Assembly: GCF_000004195.4 (NCBI RefSeq)
Contig: NC_030681.2
Span: 134,947,006-135,011,005 of the forward strand
DNA: 64,000 nt
From: Xenopus tropicalis
Lineage: Eukaryota; Chordata; Amphibia; Anura; Pipidae
Direction of reading: 5' to 3'
Shown here: piece by piece, positions 56,056 to 64,000 of the stretch
Layout: every line of letters starts with the position of its first letter
Position numbering within the stretch: position 1 is the stretch's first letter
Program-made: the position numbers and the translations under genes
The notes under the pieces: generated by a model
Told to the model about the DNA's origin: nothing
Database searches by the model: none
Seen by the model: the letters and a program-made list of their open reading frames with translations, nothing else

Positions 56056-56354
56056 CAGGCCCGGATTTGTGGAGAGGCCACAAAGGCCCGGGCCTAGGGC
56101 GGCAAAAGTTTAGGGGCGGCATGCCGCCCCGCCGCAATTAAATTTTTAAATTTTGCTCCTATACGGAGCAATGGGGACCCCTCCCCACTGCTCCGTATGG
56201 GAGATGAAATGTATGTGCATGCGCAGCTGACGCGGAGGGCGGGTTCGCGCATGCGCTCGCTGTGTGGGGGGCGGGGTTGGCAATTCGCGCATGCGCACAG
56301 GGGGAGGCCGGAGGGGGGGGGCCTCGGGGCGCCCGCGTCACAAATCCGGCGCTG
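56056..56354 (+). mobile_element. GC-rich hAT MITE inside a TA microsatellite
   Basis: CAGGCCCGGATTTGTGG and CACAAATCCGGCGCTG are inverted ends; TATATATA lies on each side (56048-56055, 56355-56362). The interior is strongly GC- and CpG-rich (GCGCATGCGC several times), unlike its neighbourhood. Confidence 0.88.
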
Positions 56355-56969
56355 TATATATATATATATATATACTAGTTAGTTAGTAATACAGCACTGG
56401 AATTTGATAAAAGAAAGAGTTTCTTGGTCATTTTGCTTAGGGCAACATGCTCTGAAATGTATGTAAAAGGCCAAGTTGACATTTTCCCATGGGGTCCCAA
56501 GCCATGAAATATCTCCATATATGAAAAGTGACAATCCCCCAATGATGGCACCCCAGTGGTCTTCGGCTGCTGCAATACAAGTGCCATCCCAGGTACTTCC
56601 CCTGCTTCATTCAACCTTAGAAGCTCCATATGTGAATGTGAGAGGGAGAATGAGGGTAAAACCCTACTTGTTATTGTGAAATAAAGCTTTAAATTCTACA
56701 ACAAAATAGTTCCCAAGATGGAGTTAAGGCAATTAAAGTGTAAGTATGCCTGTTCCCACCCCAGTCACCTGATACACAGAAAAACAAAGAAAATCAAATC
56801 TTACAGACATGCCTACTCAGGAGTCTCATCCAGTTGCCTGCAGTCCAGTCATTTGCACCTAAAATCATTACTTACCGCTCCACTGAAATGCACAGACACA
56901 TCACCTGGAATCTTACTGAAGCAGCCAATACAGTGGGGCAGGGTAAGTGAGCTAAGCCCAATGGCTAGA

Positions 56970-57316
56970 TAGGATGCCACCTGGCCAGTATTGTATAAGT
57001 CTAGCCAGTAGAACACCTGCCAAGGTTGGGGTCAGTATTTAAAACTTCCCCGGGAATGTAGTTGATGGTAAATTTGAAATATCCTTTTGATTAGCCCTAG
57101 GCCTGCCCCTGATCCGCCCCAATCTGCCTAGATTTTACCTTATCTCTTCCTGTATGCGCGCTATAACTGCCCCTCCAACCATTGCTATAGTTATAGCCAT
57201 AGTTCTGCCCATATTACAACACTGACCCGCCTCTTTTACATCACAGTCCTCCCCCCTTTTGTGCACCCTCCCTCCACCCACCTACTGATAAAATGTCTTC
57301 AGAAAGGAGGCAACCC
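56970..57316. mobile_element. MITE with AGGATGCCACCTGG ends
   Basis: Left AGGATGCCACCTGGCC and right AAAGGAGGCAACCCT are imperfect inverted ends of the AGGGTTGCCACCT family. The interior is C-rich (GCCCCTGATCCGCCCC), as in the copy at 44700. Confidence 0.6.
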
Positions 57317-57826
57317 TATATCTAGATAAACTTTAATCCATTTGTATTAAAACTGCAAGATAAACCTGTAATCTTTAAGGAAATCCTAATTTTTTCCAAT
57401 ATTTATGAGACTTACATACTATTTATAGTTGAGGAAAAGCCCAGAAGTAGCAGATTTAGTATTACTCATCAAAGTGTATTCTTTAGCTAATGTTAGGAAA
57501 TATAGTGAGAAACACAAGTCCATGTCTTCGGACTCCAGGCCTTTCCTGTTGGCCAAGCTCAGTGGGGGCACCTTCCTTCCTGTTTTCCAGGGTGGTTTCT
57601 CTCCTCTCCTCCCCGGCAGAGCTTGGCCAGGAGGAAAGGCCCAAAGGAGAGAGATGGATCGGCTGCCTGGCAGGTTGGAGATGCCCCGGAAGTGATAACG
57701 TCAATGTTGTGTGCACCAGGGCCAAAGAGCTGCCCTATCATCTCCATTGAGACGGCCCCTAAGACCCCTTCAGCGAATAAGCCCATTGAGAGGGGATATT
57801 AGATATTAATAAAAAAAAATAGATAT

Positions 57827-57857
57827 CTCATTTGTTCATTACAAATGAACAAATGAG
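57827..57857. repeat. Perfect 14-bp hairpin
   Basis: CTCATTTGTTCATT and AATGAACAAATGAG are perfect inverted arms around ACA. It could be a short cruciform. No T-tract context for a Pol III terminator. Confidence 0.7.
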
Positions 57858-58213
57858 AGGACCCTTCTCAGACAGGCCCTGTGTTTGTATCTACTTCAGT
57901 TTGGGAATCCAGTGATTAACCCTATTCTTGTCCTTCAAGACACTGCAGTTGACAATAGGTTTTACTGTAAGGAAAGTCACGTTATGTAATTCCCTACCAA
58001 TACCAACAGATGTGCCAGTGAGTGATATATTGGTGGGGCCTCAAAACACATTTGAAATTGACTGAAATTATCAGACAAGGCAGTTCCAGGTCAGTCAAAT
58101 GCTCACTGGTAACGTGTGCCATTGCCCTAAGGCATTTTCTGGTCTATGTGTGCCAGCCACTATAAATAGAAGGCGGTAGCGGGCCTTATGAGCATTTTTT
58201 GGATTTAGCCTTA

Positions 58214-58350
58214 AGGCGGGCATACATGGGCTGATTCTAGATGCCGATATCGGTCCCTTAGACCAATTTGGCAGCTTATTGACCTGTGTATGGGCACTAA
58301 CGATGGGCCTGCCCGACTGCCAAGCGAGCGGATCTTACCGTGTATCGCCA
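58214..58350. mobile_element. PIF/Harbinger-like MITE, TTA duplication
   Basis: AGGCGGGCATACATGGG and ACCGTGTATCGCCACCT are inverted ends, with TTA on both sides. About 137 bp. It abuts the next element and probably removed or obscured its terminus. Confidence 0.75.
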
Positions 58351-58355
58351 CCTTT

Positions 58356-58728
58356 AGTCTAAGGTCACAAAAAAAATGTAACAGTAGTCGACTGTCCTCA
58401 GTCTGCCTTCAGCCTGCGTCCTCCCAATCCCACAATTCCCTGCACATTTGATGTCAATAAGGAAAGGAACATCACAGTGCAATGCATTGTGGGTTATGTA
58501 GTTCCTGCATGCTGTCTGCAAGATGATTTGAAACATCAGTGTTTTAGTCCCTACTCCCCTGCCAGGATTTCAAATGATGCAGAAAGAGAAGAACTGTTTT
58601 GCAGCTGGATTTCAGCATATAAAAATGGTATTTATTCCTACTTTTTAAAGGAACAGATTACAGACATAGGTATAATAGGGGTTTCTGTGTTGTGTGGGGC
58701 TCTTTAACACATTTAGGTTCCCCTTTAA
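58356..58728 (-). mobile_element. TTAA-type element, minus copy
   Basis: Inverted homologue of 39578-40009. The TTAA terminus (GGTTCCCCTTTAA, about 58717-58729) corresponds to the end missing from the other copy, so the two copies together show both ends. Confidence 0.75.
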
Positions 58729-58729
58729 C

Positions 58730-59580
58730 CTCGCTTACAATTTAGCAGTTATTAAGCTGCTTCTGTATAAAGGCAACAAAGAGTATCACCAGTGAACAGT
58801 AAATGTGTCATTCATTGCTTACAAGAAAAGATTTAAAAAAACCTGATTTCCATGTTAGAAGCAAGCTTTATTGGCAGTACGTTTCCTATAGTGCTTTATG
58901 CTAAGTTCCTGGCCTGCCTCCCGGCCCGCCGCACAGAGGGACTGAGTGACCCCGGCGCAATCCCACCGTACATTGCAATGAGCACAGTCATGGGGCAAGG
59001 CTAGGAAGTCAGCACACATGATTTACAGCCCGCATCGCCCATGGAAGCACAACAATATATGTCAGTGGCTTAGCTTCGTCCTCCAAGGGATCAATAAGGA
59101 ACTGATATATTTCCACACATTCTCTGGAAGCCCGGCTTTACTATTTGCATGTAACTCAGGCATCTCGACTGCTTTCACCTTCCCCAAGGCTTAGCAAATA
59201 ATGTTTCTGTTCACATCCATAAAATTGCTTCAGCTGTACAGGGAAAGGCAAGAAATATTGGCCAAGTCATATCTTTTATCATTATAGCTATGACAAGCAG
59301 ACTTCTCAGTGATGCATTAGGAGAAGCACCCACAGTCAATGTCTTCTCTGCAGTGATTAACGCTTACACATCCGCTTGTATTGCTCTAGGCTGGCTCGCA
59401 ATGACTTGGGCCAGGCCCCAGCTCTGTCCTAAAATCTGCTGGACCTCTTACTTACTGATAGAAAGAAAGAATAAAATGTAGTTTGGATGGGCAGTGATTT
59501 ATAATTTATATTTAGCATGATGCATTTGGTATTATATTGGAAGAAAATTTGCAATTGACCTTTAGTTAATCTTTTTTACT
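58730..59580. other. No gene recognised
   Basis: 58900-58990 is locally GC-rich (CTCCCGGCCCGCCGCACAGA). Otherwise unassigned and possibly unique. Confidence 0.35.
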
Positions 59581-59581
59581 G

Positions 59582-59585
59582 TATA

Positions 59586-59617
<32 letters not shown>

Positions 59618-59619
59618 AC
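59582..59619. repeat. (TA)n followed by T18
   Basis: TA dinucleotide repeat followed directly by a run of T. Confidence 0.9.
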
Positions 59620-59697
59620 AGCTACACATATATAAGATAGAATTTAACTGATTGCTAAACTCAACAAATGTGGGGTTTTTTTGTATATCGCAAATAG

Positions 59698-59967
59698 GAT
59701 TGCCACCTTTTAGCTTCCTGCAGTCTGGCAGGGGGCGGGGAGGATGATGTGGGGATGGGTAGGTGATGCCAGGGGGCGGGGTGGTCATGCATTGTGGGCA
59801 GGCTTATTGCATCAAGGGGCAAGATGGGGACACAGTATCAGTGATTGGCCAATCTCCGCATCATTCAAGGGGAGTCCTGTCTGGATTTCTTATTTGGAAA
59901 AGCAGGCAGGCAGTTTTGACCCAGTAGCCCATACAGAACCAGGTCAAAACCAGACAGGCGGCAGCCC
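59698..59967. mobile_element. MITE with AGGATTGCCACCT ends
   Basis: AGGATTGCCACCTTTTAGC and AGACAGGCGGCAGCCCT are imperfect inverted ends of the AGGGTTGCCACCT family; the interior is G-rich (GGCAGGGGGCGGGG). 270 bp. Confidence 0.65.
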
Positions 59968-60019
59968 TTATTATAAACCATTCTCTTAAATAACAGCCCA
60001 TTTAAGGGTTTTACAACAT

Positions 60020-60457
60020 GTATTTATAAGTGTAACACCTTTTTGAGAATGGCCTGCTTACTGGTGCCCTGTACCAGTCTTACCCAGACTTGCTTTAGCT
60101 GGCTACAACTCTTGGTAGGGCATGGGTTACATGCAGAACTTGAGCTAAGGCGTCAGTGGTTCTTAAAACAAAATAACCTTATTAACTGAATGGTTCACAG
60201 TCTCTTGGTTGGGTCTGATCAGATGACATAAACATCAATCACTCCACAGATACTTCACTTTCATCCTCTGGATGTTACTCTTACTGTTTCAGATGTAGAT
60301 TTGACAACATCCCAGAGTCAGCACTCTGACTGGTTGTTGAACTAGACTCCCAGCATTAGCCAATGTTTATTTTGTTTTTTTCTCCACCCTGAGCCTTACC
60401 GCTTGGTATTTATAAGTGTAACACCTTTTTGAGAATGGCCTGCTTACCAGTGTTACC
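60020..60457. repeat. 42-bp direct repeat 396 bp apart
   Basis: 60020-60061 and 60416-60457 are identical (GTATTTATAAGTGTAACACC onward), followed by related sequence (TTACCCAGACT). The intervening 354 bp look like part of an LTR or other dispersed repeat on the minus strand, but no boundary could be fixed. Confidence 0.8.
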
Positions 60458-62090
60458 CAGACTGCAGCACCAACCCTTATAGTCTCCTCATTGGAGCCTC
60501 TGGGTGCTCTACTAACTACTCATGATCCTGCCTTTCACTCCCATAGTGAGCTATTACAGATATTTCCTAACACTACTGAGAGCTACCTCTGCCTCAGACT
60601 CTCCCCCACACCCCCTGCTCCAGCGAATGAAATCCATGGAGACAGAACATATGGTGCCTTCCCTTCTTAGAGAGAAGGAAACCCTGACAATTTCTGGCCA
60701 TGGGAACCATTTCCTTCTCCAAACTGTAAATCCAAACCCTCACAATGGGAATGCAGGAAACAAAAATTGGCAAAACCCCTAGGTAAGGCAAAGGCAACAT
60801 TTGGAACAGGTAGCATATGCATATGCTTATGTGCCATAATAAATATCATTGGTAAATACACAAACAATAATATAATGACCAGCATTCTGAGGTTTCCACA
60901 TGGTACCAACCAGCCCCCTTCATATGTAATTTAAGTCTTATTTACCAGAGCAGTACTAGTTGCAGTGGTGCAACAATTTACCATGTACAATTTGGAATTA
61001 TTTTTTTCTTTAACTCATTCAGTGCCCCACATTGTCCCCCGTACCTTGTAAGATCCCCCCAACAAAAATAAACAAAATAAAAGAATCACCTAGAGCGACT
61101 GAAAACAAAAGGACAAATAAAGTATCTTATACTCACTGATAATGAGTTTTGTCTGACAAATGCAAATGAAAAATCATTTCTCGGTTGGGATAAGTGAAAT
61201 ATGACTGATTACAGCAATGGCCCCACAGGAATTGGTCATAATTGTGACAATCATATCTCTACACCAGCAGGCCAAGCCCCAGCCTATTGTTCCTAATCAT
61301 GATGGCTGGAGGAGTTGCAGCTAAACTCCATGGTGTCATCATTATCAGCTATTAGATGTTCTACTGTGTATAACAGTCTCCAATAAAGCAGTAGCTCCTA
61401 GGCCTATGGCACACATGGTGTTTCCTCTACCTGGCATGAAAATGCTGGAGGAGAAAAGGCTGATCTATCCCACAACTATCTGCCATGCAAAGTTATAGAA
61501 TGAACATCATGCTTCATTTTATCATAACCACTACGTATTGTATTCAGGCTTAGTCTAGGGAACAGACCTTGCAACCGTGTCTAAGGGTAAAGTTGTATTA
61601 TCTGACAGCAGGAGGGCCCCAGTATTCTCTAAGAGATCATCTTTAACAGAGGGGGTGAGTGCCATGTGTTATACGCAGTAAAAAATGTGTTAGAAATAAG
61701 ATCTAATAGCTGATAATGGGACATAATAGAACTCAACAGCTTTGGGGAAATAGGGAAAGGCTGCCACACCTCTAACCCATAATATTTAACTTTGGAAACA
61801 TCTCTAGCTGAATATATATGTCTCGTTGTGACGCTTTAATGCACGTTGCCACTCACACTTAATAAGACATCTAAGGTTGCCATAGTAACACACAGCAAAA
61901 GTCATAGAAGTGACAAGCGGAGAAAAACAGAAATAAAGAAGCAAGTCTGGGAATATAGAGAAATTCTGAAATAGAAGCATTAGTGATGCATGAGAACTGG
62001 CCATGCCATAATGTTGTATATAGAGGGGATTGTTATTTTTGACAGTTCTACGGCACGCTTGAACTTTTTGCTTAAAAGAGATGGATATTG
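60458..62090. other. No gene recognised
   Basis: No supported feature. The 86-codon plus and 80-codon minus frames near 60520-60900 overlap each other. Confidence 0.4.
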
Positions 62091-62098
62091 CAAAGTAA

Positions 62099-62302
62099 CA
62101 GGATTGGACTGGCCTGCCACTGTACCAGAGGATCTCACACTCACACTGTACTTAGCCCCAGTCAATGGCAATTACCATCAATCCATTCTTTCTTCCACTA
62201 CAGGTCTATATGACGGCTATAACATTCAGCACTGTCGACATCTAACTGCTCTGAGAGTGGTCCTCTCAAAGCAATGGTTCTCTGGTGAGCCCAGTCTGAC
62301 AC
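62099..62302 (+). mobile_element. hAT MITE, CAGGATTGGACTGG end
   Basis: CAGGATTGGACTGGCCTGCC and GTGAGCCCAGTCTGACAC are imperfect inverted ends of the GTCGGACTGG family. The 111-codon frame across it is accidental. Confidence 0.55.
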
Positions 62303-62607
62303 ACGTAAATTATATTGGCCACTAGTTTGTTATATTTACTGGCCATCATCTGGAATGGGAGAAGATACATATGACAACTACTTTACAGGCTATTGCAAGT
62401 TCTACTCCAAAAATGCTAGCCATTTAGACCATTATTCCTCCTCCACTAAAGTTTACCACCAAGACTATTCATTCTGGCAGGGAGTGTTCTCCTAACATGT
62501 GCCAAGCCCAAACTTCTCTACAGCCAGAAGGCAAATGCACTTTATTACAGAGGACACATATTCACTGCTCCAGGTGGTGACCTTTACACAAATCAAGACA
62601 ACACTTA

Positions 62608-63256
62608 GGGCCGATTCACTAAAGGTCGATAAAACAAGCGCTATTTATAAAAACTTTATCACTTCTTATTTTTTGCAACAACACTCGATTCACTAAAAGG
62701 ACAGGCGTCATAATTAAGACGCGATGTTCTTTGCGTTATTTAACTCGCAATGAGTGTTTTTCTTGCGTTAATTCCCGCTGCGTGCATTATTTCCTGCTGC
62801 GCACAATATATTTCGCCGAGTGCTATATTAGCGTACGATAATACGCACGTAACCATTACTTTCGGAAAACTATTGTTCTGAAAATGCCCATTTCCCTGCA
62901 AACTGGCGGCTGCATCACTCTAGGGCCAACACATTCTTGAATAAATCCCACTGCAAAGTCCTTATTGTGTTGCCAAAAGCTCACGAACCGCAATTTTCTT
63001 TAAGTACCGCCTGCCCCAAGTAAGCGTTAATAATTGCACAGATTAATGCGATATTTACCACGTTTAACGCTTCATATGTGTTTGTGAATCCTGTGTTAGT
63101 ATTATTTCTATGTGAGAATTAACGCAATGCGAGGTAAATAATAAGATAGCCGTCTTAATGTGAAATGAATATGATGAATCGGGACTTAATTATCGCATGC
63201 TTTTTAACGCAAAAAAGCATGCGATAAGCGTTATCGACCTTTAGTGAATCAGCCCC
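62608..63256 (+). mobile_element. GATTCACTAAAGG-type MITE, complete, 649 bp
   Basis: GGGCCGATTCACTAAAGGTC and GACCTTTAGTGAATCAGCCC are near-perfect inverted termini. Flanks TTA (62605-62607) and TTG (63257-63259) suggest a 3-bp duplication with one change, PIF/Harbinger-like. The right two thirds match 21601-22068. Internally rich in GCGTTAA / TTAACGC words on both strands. Confidence 0.85.
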
Positions 63257-63259
63257 TTG

Positions 63260-63735
63260 GGTTTGGTTTATTTATCAATTTTCAAGTTTGTGAATTCAAG
63301 AATTCGCATATTGAATGCTCCTTTCTTTATTAATGTTGCAAACTCATGCGATTACAAACTCGAATAAAACCCGAAAACTCTATCTCAAATTGAAAATATG
63401 GCTTGACATGGCCTAGAACAATTCCCATTGACTCGTAAGCTTTTAGTTGCCTTTTTTAGAAGTTGCATTCGAGTTTTCAGGTTTTTTGCACTTAAATACA
63501 ATTAAGTTTTTGAGCCATAACTCGAAGTGTGCATTGCACATCATTGTTGATCTGATCTCCTATAAAAGTTCTGTACAAGTGTCAGACATCAGTTCCAGCG
63601 AACAATGGAAAAAGTCTCTCAGGAAAACTCTGGAACCGTTGCTCCTAATCAACCTGCTCTTAACATACATCTCCCTACTGTGGGCATAGCAACGGGCTAG
63701 TGACCCAACAAACTCTGATTGTTGGGGCTTAATGG
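63260..63735. other. MITE-like CGAGTTTTC sequence, no gene
   Basis: 63270-63530 has TTTGTGAATTCAAGAATTCG and CGAATAAAACCCGAAAACTC, words typical of small frog MITEs, without a clear paired end. The 80- and 71-codon frames here are on opposite strands of the same sequence. Confidence 0.35.
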
Positions 63736-64000
63736 AACAGTTCAGTGTAAAAATGAAACTGGGTAAAATAGACATAACTGTTCAGTTCGTTTGCTTATGG
63801 ATCTAACCTGCGTGCTCACAAACTAACTGATCAGTTATGTCCCGCATGGCCCCCCATTAGGCCACTGATTGGTTACTAACTGCTAACAGCTTAGCGAGCT
63901 ATAAAAAAGGAAGTAGTGTTCTGGCTATTATGTTAGACATCTGCTTACTCCAACCTTTATAGATTACATTTTTGCCTAACTAACTATATTACAAATATGT
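63736..64000 (-). repeat. Dispersed Xenopus repeat, runs off window
   Basis: GGAACAGTTCAGTGTAAAAA, CACTGATTGGTTAC, GCTATAAAAAAGGAAGTAG and GCCTAACTAACTATATTAC are phrases I remember as a very common Xenopus repeat; CTATAAAAAAGG is TATA-like. The identification is from memory, and the right boundary is outside the window. Confidence 0.45.

Noticed and set aside
61990..62325. 111-codon plus-strand frame
   Set aside because: Runs across a hAT MITE; no recognisable domain.

Overview
The window looks like vertebrate nuclear DNA, most probably from the frog genus Xenopus (X. tropicalis is the best guess from remembered repeat families). It is AT-rich, has no long continuous gene, and is packed with short interspersed DNA transposons, LINE 3' ends, a tRNA-headed SINE and tandem arrays. 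No intact protein-coding gene, rRNA or tRNA gene, CRISPR array or prokaryotic feature is visible. The organism call rests on the repeat types and was not checked by any search.

Layout. 1-5 kb: the end of a hAT element, a SINE and a LINE tail, otherwise unassigned. 5-9.8 kb: a solo LTR inside a small MITE, a decayed L1/Tx1-type reverse transcriptase, an inverted CR1-type fragment and an L2-type fragment. 10.7-16.7 kb: hAT and TA-flanked MITEs, and a nested MITE carrying one copy of a 52-bp unit. 20.9-23.8 kb: a 37-bp minisatellite, a truncated MITE, and a second MITE in which the 52-bp unit has expanded to 19 copies. 27.7-36.9 kb: six or more hAT elements with readable 8-bp target duplications, a roughly 0.7-kb repeat, a TA-flanked MITE, L2-type LINEs joined head to head, and a 31-bp minisatellite. 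37.5-48 kb: further hAT, Tc1-like and TTAA-ended elements, an inverted copy of the 0.7-kb repeat, and a large GATA-type array. 49.3-52.8 kb, minus strand: five short stretches with splice-like edges that together resemble a protein kinase domain, lacking the catalytic HRD and DFG motifs and with an in-frame stop in the glycine-loop exon; this is best read as a kinase pseudogene. 53-64 kb: more MITEs, a GC-rich hAT element in a TA microsatellite, a duplicated 42-bp block and the start of another dispersed repeat.

Several low-repeat stretches rich in TAAT-type motifs (13.5-14.2, 20.3-20.8, 29.9-30.1, 32.7-33.1 and 40.3-40.6 kb) could be conserved noncoding elements, which would fit a gene desert or large intron of a developmental gene. 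This is a guess until aligned.

I did not find a new multi-gene system. The most interesting structure is how transposons shape the region: at least three unrelated nonautonomous families carry internal minisatellites, one of them with its single-copy precursor 6 kb away; all ten copies of one hAT family sit at nnnTAnnn targets; and a paralogous sequence pair preserves an empty insertion site that fixes the 2-bp TA target duplication of another family.
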